This document shows positions 11,101 to 22,900 of a stretch of DNA of 64,000 bases, one piece after another. The notes beneath the pieces were generated by a model. That model made no database searches. It was not told the origin of the DNA and saw only the letters and a list, made by a program, of their open reading frames with translations. Numbering within the stretch: position 1 is the first letter of the stretch; the number at the start of each line of letters is the position of its first letter. The translations under genes and the position numbers were made by a program. The DNA is from Anopheles merus (taxonomy: Eukaryota > Arthropoda > Insecta > Diptera > Culicidae), in NCBI RefSeq assembly GCF_017562075.2, contig NC_054085.1, positions 18,144,722 to 18,208,721 on the forward strand, given 5' to 3'.

Positions 11101-14100
11101 ATTCTATTATGAGCGTACTTTCCATTTTTAATTCATCCATCCACCATCGTGCCATCGAATTCCGCGACCATTCCTGTTCAACGATTGGCAAATTGTTTGA
11201 AAGCGCTCGGCGCATTTTCCTGCAATTGATGGCAAACTACCACACCGGGATTGAGTGTTCGGGCGTCCGGAAAATGTAAATTATTTATTCATGAGTTTGT
11301 TTTAGCGTGCTACGTGCAATAATGAAACTGACTGGTTTTGGCTGTGATTTTACCGAACTGACACATACATACACACACACAGTTCATGCGCTCTTCCCCG
11401 TGACCGCCACGTACGTCCATTGGAGAAAAATCTGCGGCAATTCTGTGGCCATGACTTCCGGCTTTTCGCGTTCCGTCGGTGCGTTTTGGGAGGTATTGTT
11501 TGATAAATTTGCTGCCGTCACCCCGCACCGTAAACGGGCTCCTCGAACCTCACCAACCGAACCGGGGGATTTAAATTTGCACCATCTTTGTGCAGTGGTG
11601 GCCCCGGTCCCGGCCGGTGGTGGTTGGTCGGTTGGAAAATTGAAAATATGTTTTTTTTTTTGGGGGGAGGCAGTTTCGGCTGATTTTGGGAACCGCTCGT
11701 GGTCCTTTATGGACCTCACCAGCGTACGGTGAAATTGCAAATTTTGTTTACTTGTTTCCCGATAAGGGAACAACACAATCACCGTTCGGGGCCAATCTGT
11801 TGAGGGGGTTTTGTCAATCCGTGCCGGAAGGAAGGTGAACGCTGTGGTCCTGCATCTAAACCGACGCCGGTTCGGGGTATAATTATGGGTTTGGAAATGA
11901 GTGTTCGTGGAATAGTGCAAAAGCTTTGATGGGATGCATTTTAGATGATTTATTTACCTGTAGCAGTTTTGAAATAGCGAAACGGCTTATTAGAATGGAG
12001 GCTAATGCCATTATTTGGATTTGATTTTTTCTTTGTCAGGTTAAGGTGTTGACATGACAAACCCTGTCAAACGTGTAGAAATGGGTTTATTTTCTGTCGA
12101 ATTGTTTGCTCCAGTTTTTTTGTCTATTTACCGATGTTTGGTGCATTTTTACAAGCAAATAAATAAGCATTTAAATTCAAAAAACATTTATTCAAACAGA
12201 AATAAAAAGAAAAAATAAAAGTGACTACAAATATCGACTTTGCGAGAAACAAAGTCTTTTAGGAAGCATATCAGAATTGAGCGCAGGATTGACTATCCTG
12301 CTATAGTAACAATACAGGGTTTTCGAGGATTATATAGACATGTTCAACGATTTGTAGATTCTTTCAGGTATATAATAGACTCTTTCAGTGAGATATAGAA
12401 TTGTTCGGAAGTAGGCGTTGATATGTTCAGCGATTCTGTAATGCTGTCATTAGTTTTGTTTACACACTGGGCCGCAGAGTTCAATTTTTCATTCTTAAAA
12501 GACCTAAAAGTAGTTAATAATCATTCCCCAAGCTGTTTAATACATAAATTAGTTGAAAAAAAGCATATTTTTTCGAAAACCGTTTGTTTACCTCCTAATG
12601 AGAATGATCCAAGCTGGAGTCCAAGGGGTGACAGCTCTACAGTATAACCGAACATGTCAACGCCTACTTCCGAACAATTCTATATCTCGCTGAAAGAGTC
12701 TATTATGTGCCTGAACAAAACTACAACTCGCTGAACATGTCTATATAATCCTCGAAAACCCTGTAAGTCACTGAAAGCCAAGCTCTCTTCACTAGTGGGT
12801 ACAAAAGCAGGCCCCCAAGCTCCCGACCACGTTGGTTTTCGCTGGTCTTTTCGGGGATAATTCGTTAACGAATTATCCCCGAAAAGACCAACGAAATACA
12901 GATCATTTTCGGGGATAGTGAACACACGTGAAAGATGAACCCATGTAAAAAAGAGCTAAAAATAGAAATGAACATTCGGATTCACTTCCTCCACTCATGT
13001 TCCAATTCATGATCATGCTTCATCCTTGATGCTACCAACCACATCGCTAGTTCTACTTCGAATCACTTTGCCAGTTGCGCCACCATATTATCATTCATTA
13101 TCGTGCTATTTACTGGTTTGGTTGTATGAAGGGGTACTGATACTAAATGAATTAAAAGAAATAAATAAAACAATAAAAATAACAGATTAACTATTAAACA
13201 CGCATTTCTAACAATGAGTAAAAGGGGTTTGAAGTTATTGGAGCTGGATGTTTTAAAAAATAAATAAAACATTAAATCATCAAAAAATTAATAAAAATGG
13301 AATTGAACTCAGGTCAACCATGGTACAAACATTACACCATTAACATTTGACCATAACTACTTCATGAACATGAATCGTTATCTGTCACTTTTAAACCCTT
13401 TAAATATAGTAAAATGAACAAAGAGATGTGTAAAAGTTCATCGATGCGTGTGAGAGAGTAGGGCTGATGAATAGAAAGAGATGGCATGAGTTTGTGTTCA
13501 TTATCCCCGAAAAATTTCGCTTGGGCCTTGACCGACAACAGTTGTTGTGTCAAGGAAGAAGAATCAGAATTGAGCACGAAGAATTTTGAGGAAATCGTGG
13601 GAATGAACCCAAAATTTTTGGGATACGATGAATATATCGTGAGACGAGCCCAAAACCTTAATGGAAAGTCAATAAATCGTGGGAAACCTTATAAGTTGGA
13701 GCCAAGAAAGTGTTGTTTTTTTTAATTATGAGAACCCCTGAATAACCCTGTAACCGTTTCAATACTATAAAAAAGGCTTAATTCCTGTTTCTGTTGTGCA
13801 AAAGTAGTTATGAAAATGGGTGGAATTTCATGAACTTATTTGAAAAAAAAAACAGAAAATTGCTCTTCCCAATGATCAAATTCCAAACATCGGAGAATCC
13901 AATGCCCTTAAAGATAATGTTAAAATTTGTTTTGTAGGGGAAAGCGGGGCAAAATGGGCATGTGGAGCAAAATGGGCACCCTCTATTTAAGCATTATTTG
14001 ACTACAAACCCAAGCGAAATTTTTCGGGGATAATGAACACAAACTCATGCCATCTCTTTCTATTCATCAGCCCTACTCTCTCACACGCATCGATGAACTT

Positions 14101-16422
14101 TTACACATCTCTTTGTTCATTTTACTATATTTAAAGGGTTTAAAAGTGACAGATAACGATTCATGTTCATGAAGTAGTTATGGTCAAATGTTAATGGTGT
14201 AATGTTTGTACCATGGTTGACCTGAGTTCAATTCCATTTTTATTAATTTTTTGATGATTTAATGTTTTATTTATTTTTTAAAACATCCAGCTCCAATAAC
14301 TTCAAACCCCTTTTACTCATTGTTAGAAATGCGTGTTTAATAGTTAATCTGTTATTTTTATTGTTTTATTTATTTCTTTTAATTCATTTAGTATCAGTAC
14401 CCCTTCATACAACCAAACCAGTAAATAGCACGATAATGAATGATAATATGGTGGCGCAACTGGCAAAGTGATTCGAAGTAGAACTAGCGATGTGGTTGGT
14501 AGCATCAAGGATGAAGCATGATCATGAATTGGAACATGAGTGGAGGAAGTGAATCCGAATGTTCATTTCTATTTTTAGCTCTTTTTTGCATGGGTTCATC
14601 TTTCACGTGTGTTCACTATCCCCGAAAATGATCTGTATTTCGTTGAAATACAGCCTGGTCCCGAAAAGACCAGCGAAAACCAACGTGGTCGGGAGCTTGG
14701 GAAGATACTTTCCTATGCTCAAAATGTATTCATTAGAGTGTTCTATGAACACCATGTAAGTTTCATAACCCTTACATAACAAATAACCAAGAAAAATGCA
14801 AAAAAAAGGTTTAATAGCATATTGATGTATTTTTGCCACTTCGAAAATAAGCTTAAACCAGTGTCACTGGGATGCGTTGAAATTTTTCATAATATATTTT
14901 TAAAGATATGATATTGCTTTACAATTTGTTTGAAGAAAGCAAGGCGATTGAATGCATAATTTTACTAATGTAGCAAAAAATACAAAAATGCTTCACGTGG
15001 GGCAAAATGGGCAGTTACGTTTGGGGCAAAATGGGCAGATGCTTTTGACATACGGCGCTTGGTGAGGCTATGGTGTTGTATTTGTCGCCTCAATAATGAT
15101 AACAGACACAGCTTCAAAAGATTCGATTTTGTAGATTTAAACGTGTAAAAACTGTTTTAATTTTGATTACACATTTTTGGAAGAATTTCAAGGGCTTTCC
15201 TACACAGCAAAACAAAAGATAGAACGAAAATACATTTCACGAATCGTGCACAAAAGCATAGACCAATGCCTAAGCGCAGTTGTTGTGGCCAATATTGCCC
15301 CAGTGTTTTGACGTTTCTCAGTTTGATTACATATGCCCATTTGCCCCAGGGCTATGCCCATTTTACTCCGCGTGTCAAAAAATCTTCTCGTAAAACATCA
15401 ACTTTATTTTACATTGTTTTCATGTTTTTAAGTTGTTTTCATTTTATGTGGCAATTTTAATCCCTCGATAAATGGTGGAGGCATACAATAATGAAAGAAA
15501 AATTGTGTTTTGTGGCATATTCAAAGGAATGTTCAGTAAACTGCTTAACATGCCCATTTTGCCCCGCTTTCCCCTACTACATACAACCCAAGTACCAAAT
15601 TTTCATTTGCACTATCTCGCTACCTTCAAGATGCATCTTCAACTGGAATTCATTTTGAAAAATGACCAACTTGCCCTTTGTGACCGTTTAAGAACGATTT
15701 CTAATAGGCAGAAAAATGCAAACCTGCTTCTAGTCGTCATAAGCAGCCGGCATGTAAATCCGACGTAATGGGCAATCATTTAAACGGTTAACCCCTAGCC
15801 ACCATGTTTCAATTTATCACTGTCCCTTGGAGAATACTTTCCACTAAGCGCTTTTCACGCTTTATAGGCTGCAATTCCAAGCCGCTCACAGAAAAACACA
15901 TTCAATAAAGTGTATGAAAAATCGCTACTATTTGTTTAAACTACGCGAACCGCTCGTGGTAACAAGGAGCAGTGGCAGCTACCGATCGGTAGAAGCAAGT
16001 TTCGAACAAGTTAACTGCTTACAGCAAGCATTATTAATGTAAACGGGCACATTCTTTTGCACAGTGCGCAACGTCGCTCCCTTCTGTTAGCAAGGATGTT
16101 TCGATTAACGAGAAATATTCATTTCAGAACAGACGTTGTATCTTTTTTTAAATCTTCCGTTGTTATCGCTTCCTCCATTCAATCATCCATGCCACGGCGT
16201 ACGTGATGTGGGGAAGTGATTTCTCTTCCCTACTCTTTGTTTCTGTATGTGCAACCGCCAGCGCCAGCGCGCTGTGCGAGAGCTGAAAGGATGTTTCGCA
16301 CACGTACCGTCGGCACCCGCGGTCTCATTATTTGCCGTGAATGCGTAAAGCGACGTTCGGTGACGTAAAACTGACTGACTGGATGACACTGCAATGGGAT
16401 GCACCGGTGCATCGGGTTGACT

Positions 16423-16460
<38 letters not shown>

Positions 16461-19400
16461 TGGGAGGAGACCATGGGTGCGTTCAATCAACTGGCGCAGA
16501 GACGACCCTGTGCTCCGCGTGGTAGAAAATTAAATTGTCGTCTTTAGCGGTGTGATTATCGTAGTCCATTGTCTCTGGTAATGGTATGCTCCACACTCAC
16601 ACACGTTGATGCGATGTCATCGGGTGTAAAAATAACTAATTTTTTGCCTACTTGACAGCCCTGTCAATCTCCGTGCGGCAAGGGAGGAATGTTGATTGAA
16701 ATGGGACTCGTTTGATGAAGTTTCGGTAGTTGTTTTAGTCGACTCTGATGAACCTGCAATGTATCTGCTGTTAACAGCGAAGAAGACATTTTGGGGGTAA
16801 TGTCTGAGTATCAGTTCATTCGTCAGGATACGCACACGTCCCGAGTAATGATGGCGATAATGATGCAGATCAAGGTACACCGTCCGCGATGTCATACAAA
16901 TAATTCGTTCTTTTTCCCATGTCTTTTTTTTTTGTTGGTTTATTTTCAACTTCCCGCGCTCTCCCGAACGGTGTGTCATCTCGCCGGCTTTTCCATCCAT
17001 TAACACCGGCACGCACTAATGAACGACGCAACGCAATTGCAAAAACCCGGCCCATCCCCATCGGTAGCCAGCGCCGCAACCGGAATTAATTACTTGCCTG
17101 GCGAACTCGTCCACGCTGAACGTGACCACCAAGCACTGCGACTGTGAGGCTTACTCGTGTAAGGACCTGCTGGCCAGCTCCAGCCCATCCCCGCTCAACT
17201 CCCTGCAGCCGAAGAGGTAAGTGATGGTGACGATAGTTGTCGCAGCGTTCAAACCAAACCCAACCAGGCCCGGGCCCGACCCGATCGTCTCTTTCGGACG
17301 TCACTAATGAGCGACCGTATGGTTTGGTGTGGTCTGACTTTCCGAAGCCAACGCGTCCACTGGCAGATGATTGGTGGTTGTGTTGGATATTGGGTGGTTT
17401 CGGTTCCCCGGGACACCTACCGCTTCGGGCATTGAAGCACGCGTGTCCTTGCGGCTTATCGAATGGTGGTGGTGGTGGTGATGATGGAAAGATGTCGAAG
17501 ATGCTGTAGGTCTGTAAAGGGTGGGAAGAACGCGCGCGAACGAAGGTTAATGCTCCGTGTGAGTTGTATGAATAGTTTAATAAACACCGTTGCAATTTGT
17601 GCACCAGAACGTAGTGCACTGCCGTCCGGACAGTGCTATGGTGAACGTGGTGTGGTTTGACTGTTTGGAAGGGATTAGCGAACGACGGGTCACATCTTGC
17701 AGCGCGTTTCTTGCCCGGGGGAATGGTTTGTTCGTGTTGTGGTCCATTAGAATTAACTGTATTGAATGTTACATGGACGATATTGGTTGAGGTTCCATTA
17801 GTCACGGGATGGTTCTTGGCTCTTATCAAACATATTGGACAGAGCGTACCTGCGTGCTGTTCGGTAGGAGCAGCGATAAAATAGATCAGTTATTGAAAAG
17901 GAAATCTATGCGCTAATGCGGACTCGCATTGCTCCCGAAGCACATATGTTGACTTTTGTAATGTTGTAGTCATAATTCATGTAGTGGTCGTCATTTGGAA
18001 TAATTTTACCAATTCGTGAAATACGTTAGAGAGCCTATGTCAATTTTGTAGATATTAGCATGGAGTTGATTCGAAAAGAGCTACTGGAGTTGAAAATTGA
18101 ATGATCCAGTTAGTCATCAACCGTAGTTCAAAGATTTCAGACCACAGTAAGACGTCAAATGATGTTTTATAATTTATGTAACTCTATGATTCCCGGGAAT
18201 TCTAGCCTAGAGTGAAAGGCTTTGATGAGCCTAGAACATCTTCTGGGAAATTGGATCAGAGTTTCTTTGGTATTTGGTAGAACCAAGTGCTTGGCTATTC
18301 ATTGAATATAGTTTGAAGACTACATACAAGCGAAACATGTTAAATAGAAATCTATGCTGAATATCCTGGTACATTCGGAGAAATTGAATAGTAATTTGAT
18401 TGTACAGGGTGGCATCATAGAAGAGATACACTTTGTTTTTGTAATAAAATTGACACCAAGTTTGATTTCTCTTAGGAATCGATTTAAGTAGCTTTTACTG
18501 GTACTAAAACTGTATTTCACTGAATGTATTTTAAATCTTTTACCTTTACACTTGATAACCGCCCGTAGGCGCTTTTGGAAATCGTTGTAGGCCGCACGCA
18601 GCTCCCCAAACCATCACAGCTGACGCATTTTGGCACCTTTCGACTGTTCTCTTATCGGCTGTTATATCCCCAATACATGCTCCATAAATACGATCATTCT
18701 GCTTATTGAAGGTTTCCTCCAGAGTGAACAGTTTTTTGTCCGAAAAGATGATGTTGTGGCCTGTGTGCGTCTTCAGCAACAAGCGAGATCTGGTCACCCT
18801 TTCGGCAATATTTTTGCTGGTTAAGCCGTGAATTTTTTGCTTGCTAAACGCTTTGTAACCAAGGTCCTTTTTCAGAATGCTTTACATGGTAAAATGACTC
18901 ATGTTCATTTCACACGCCATTTTTCTTCCCGATCGAGCTGGATTTCGTCGCACACCGTTCCTTTACCGTTTTGATCACCGCTGGAGTCCGGACACTCCGT
19001 TTTTTTCTGTCTCCTCGTATCATCCGGTAGACGAATAATAGACTTAAATTGAGATGAGATCGTTTCTGCCTAATCTGTATGTTTGTCAATCCATACAAAT
19101 GCAAGATTTTTACTTGTTCGCGACTTGAATCCATTATAATATATGAGAAAACTGAAGTGAACACTAAGTGTACGTTTTTCACGATAAATAGTAAACAAAT
19201 TAAGCTGTCAAAATATGCCCATGAGTTTGACACACAGTGACAGAAAACACACTACAGGGGCACTCGAAATGGTGTATCACTTCTACGATGCCACCCTGTA
19301 AATTGGAAGTTCAGGCCCTCAGTCAATCTTCTTATTATAGTTTTATTACGCCAATAATTCAATTAATAAAATGTAGTCAACTGTAGCTCGAAAACCTTAA

Positions 19401-19871
19401 TCTGCAGTGTCTAGTTATCAGTTAATAGATTCAAGTGAATAGATAGCGTTGATGAGCAAAGACTTGATGTTATTTTGTACAATTACAAAACAAAAGCTTT
19501 CCCATGAAAAAAGAACTCTTCATGTGGCTGCAACCATTCACTACCTGTATTAAGCATTATTACTGTCATCGCAACATACACACGCATTCTTATCGGCGGA
19601 GCTTTCTTAAGCCCATTTCTCGCCCCATTAATGCACCCCGAGGCCCGGGTCGTACCTCTTATCGGCACGTTAGCAAATAAGCAGCAAATAAATGACGCTG
19701 CCACAACTCATCACTGCCACCGCCTCTGGTTCACCCGAGCATATCGCAAAACCATCCAACCTTCGTTTGCTTGCATTTCCGATCAGCGTCCAGCAGGACC
19801 TGATTTCAAGATGCATCCCATGCCAACCCCACCGGTGCCTGATTGCGTCATCAACGCTGTGCTAATCCTGT

Positions 19872-19929
<58 letters not shown>

Positions 19930-22900
19930 GGGTCCGCTGTCTCCTTTGCCGCATCCGCTGCCCTTCGAGATGGTGTACCATTCCGGCATGGCATCCGAGC
20001 TGGGTAGCTGCTTTGATTGTGAAATTAATAAATTGATTGCTTAGCGTTACTTCCTCGCTTGTAGCCCCATCGTCCCTTTCCAATTCCTACCCCATCTGTA
20101 TCGACTCTTTATCCAGCACCGGCTGCTAATTGTGCTTTACGCGCGATCGCGTGTTGATTTACAAGTCCATAAATTTATGCACCCGCTGGCAGCGCTACAC
20201 GGAAGCGGCCAGGATGCAGTTTACATCCTTTGCGCAGTGCAAGCGCCGTGCGGGGCAAGGTTGCGTTTCGCGTTTGGCGAGCGTGCGATAACGCGGACCT
20301 TTGCCTTGCTGTTTGCGCTGGCAGGGAATTAATGGGTGTTTGATTATTATTATTTCTTATCCATTAGCTCCCGAACGTGCACACGCTCCCGCCCGTTTTG
20401 GATGGAGCGTCGTGCTGGAGATGAAAGGGCTTCTGCACTTTTAAACCTACAGCAATGGTACAGGATTGCACGTCGTTCATTCGCGTGTTTCGGGTGTGTT
20501 TAGGAGAACGAGCTGGACGAACTTTATGTAGGAGAAAATTCGTCTTAAGTGCTTCTTAATTTACTACTCTCTTTCTTACTGGGTCATAACAAACGCCCTT
20601 GAGCATGCAAGGGTTTAGCTGAAATCGATTGCACGTGGAGGCTTTGTAAGCTCAGAGCACGAAGCAGCCTACAACAGACTTGCTGATGATGTAGTACCGC
20701 GCCGCATGATCTCACCTTGTCGGGAGGCTTGTCGATTGTTTCGATAAAGGCCAGCAGGGCCATGCTTGACGCATCGCACAGCCCGCGAACACGACTCGGA
20801 ACCCTTTGTTCGTGGTAGAACATCCCGAGCTTTAGATGAATGATGTGATTATCGTACCCAGTTTTTTTTGTTGTCATTTTGATGATGTCATTTTGCGTTA
20901 GCGGAAAGTTTAGTCAAAATGTAATGGTAAATTATTTGATAATTTTACGAACGATAATGATTGCATTGCATTTGTCGTATCACAGCGAAACCCCGAGGCC
21001 TCGATAAATTATGCCATCAACCTGCCATGATTCTGCCTCATGCCGACATGCGATTGCGGTTTTGTGTTATCGTGGTGCGTTTGACTGACAATGTTCCTGC
21101 CCCACAACGCGGGAATACAGAGAGAGAGAGAAGGGCGTTGATGGACCTCAATCATTCATCAACGGTTCGGAGTGGCTCGGACCGATGCACACATACGGTG
21201 AGGCCTCCTCCTGCGGAAGCCTACATCGGGCCTGTAACCGACAGCATGCATCAAACGACGAGCAGAACCATTCTCGAGCCTCTGTTCCGAGTTGCGAGGA
21301 TAGCATCGGTGCTGGACGACCTCCCCTAACGATGGTAGCAATTTGGATGGATTAGCCGGTACATTGGCGTTAAAACAACTATGTCGAGCGGGGCTTAAAA
21401 CTGGTAAACAGCACGGGGCAGGCCAGACCATTCGATGAGCGGCCACTTACGGCTAATGCACTCGCTTTAATGCACAATCTCGAACGTACACTGGACCCGC
21501 TGTGGGGCAAGGCTGTGAAAATATCCTGCCGTTCCTGGATAAACGTAATTTAAAGCCACAAAAGCTCGACTGCTTTCAATCAATCTGATTAGCTGTCGAA
21601 AGGGGGATACATTCAGGGAAAGCTTCAATGAAGTTCGCTGCTCAAGATTACTGGTCTTACTTTTCAAAAGATATTCGTTCTTTCACCTTGAACTTTGCTT
21701 TTGTGCAAACAAACTGGCGATACAAAATGAAACAGACGGTGCAGTTCCTTCCACCTGTGCAATGGCATAAATGGACTGCTCAAACACTGTCCCAATTTCC
21801 GCAAATGTTCGCAATCCATTTTACATGCAGCCGCTCCCGACCAGCTACTCTCGCTTGGATGCGATGAAAGGATTTCTCGCCCGGGCAGCACCACCGGTAG
21901 AAGTTGAAAAGCGATGCTTTGGCGATGGAAATCACATCAGCGTCCAGTGGCTGTCCATCGCTCGTCCTTGCGGGCCAGCTGACGCCATCCATCCATCCAT
22001 AGCCCGGGACCGCTCGACGTTGGTGGCCATGTCACGCGCGTACCATCACTGTCCGTACATCCGATATCACCTGTCGCTGGTTGGTCAGTGTGTGTTTGCG
22101 TAGCAGCACCGTATCGACCCTGGTCGTCCGCGCGCCTGCACTACACCGGTTGATTTTGTTCAAATATCAATTTAATTAATTCATACATAATAAATCAAAC
22201 TCTGCTTTCAATCAAGCAGCGTTGGTTCGGTGCCGTTCTGCTCTTTGTGTATATCAGAACATATCGACCGTATCGGAGACTGCACGCGTGGCCGGATGAA
22301 TTTGAAAGTGATTTGCTCTTCCGCGCTTCCTTGTATGGGTTGATTAGGAGCGGTTTTGTTTTCGGGTGTTCGCGTTGGCGTTGATGAAGGTCAGTTGTCT
22401 ATCGGGCGGGTTGATTCCGGGTTTCGGAAAATGTTCTTTCCCATTTGGGCAGCAGTCGAGCGGAATTGATTTCGGATGTATGTTCTGCGAATGCTAATTG
22501 ATTTTATCGATGCTGCGTTGTCGGCAGGCTTCAGGTGCTTCGCCATCGCCAGGCAATAACGCTTACACGTGGATCTTTCGATTGAAAGTGAGAGAGTACG
22601 TGAGCATTGTATTTGCTTGCTGGAATGGTTTGAAATATCTTTTTTTCAATATCAATTGTTGAAGTTATATTAGACCAGGGGTTTCCAAACTACGGCCCGC
22701 GGGCCGTATGCGGCCCTCAAGAGCTTTTAATGCGGACAGGGTAAAGGTTAAATTAAATAGCTTTATTTACTAACTGATTATTTTCTATTTCTGAAGATAA
22801 GAATCAAGATTCAATAAAAGAAAGCTGCAGAAATTTGATATATTTCATTAGTATTTTCTTATTAAAACGAGATTTGAACTTCCACTCATTGTAAAGGTAG

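Larger units (their letters stand above)
12285..13562 (+). mobile_element. 5'-truncated SINE split by two later insertions
   Basis: SINE body pieces at 12285-12314, 12764-12813 and 13526-13562 line up end to end with the intact copies at 56.2 kb. The outer ends carry a 15-bp target duplication (ATCAGAATTGAGCGC at 12270-12284 and ...GAGCAC at 13563-13577, one mismatch). It lacks the tRNA-like head and ends in GAAGAA. The two interruptions are separate elements. Confidence 0.85.
2119..17067 (+). other. Intron 1 (about 15 kb) of the protease homolog
   Basis: No supportable exon lies inside. The 2.1-5.1, 6.5-8.8, 9.3-12.2 and 15.6-17.0 kb stretches are unique-looking sequence with low-complexity runs. 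The other parts are the repeats and transposons listed separately. Long open frames on either strand here, such as 7797-8402 (-), 9736-10275 (+) and 11384-11920 (-), have no recognisable domain and atypical composition. Confidence 0.6.

Noticed and set aside
11384..11920. 178-residue reverse-strand frame
   Set aside because: Intron 1, no domain, low-complexity composition. An overlapping + strand frame is similarly open.
12814..14701. Single foldback transposon
   Set aside because: The two arms have separate host sequences (a SINE and a MITE) and their own short flanking duplications, so they are two insertions.
17086..17829. 247-residue reverse-strand frame
   Set aside because: It lies antisense to exon 2 and downstream intron, is Pro/His/Arg-rich low complexity, and shows no domain or signal.
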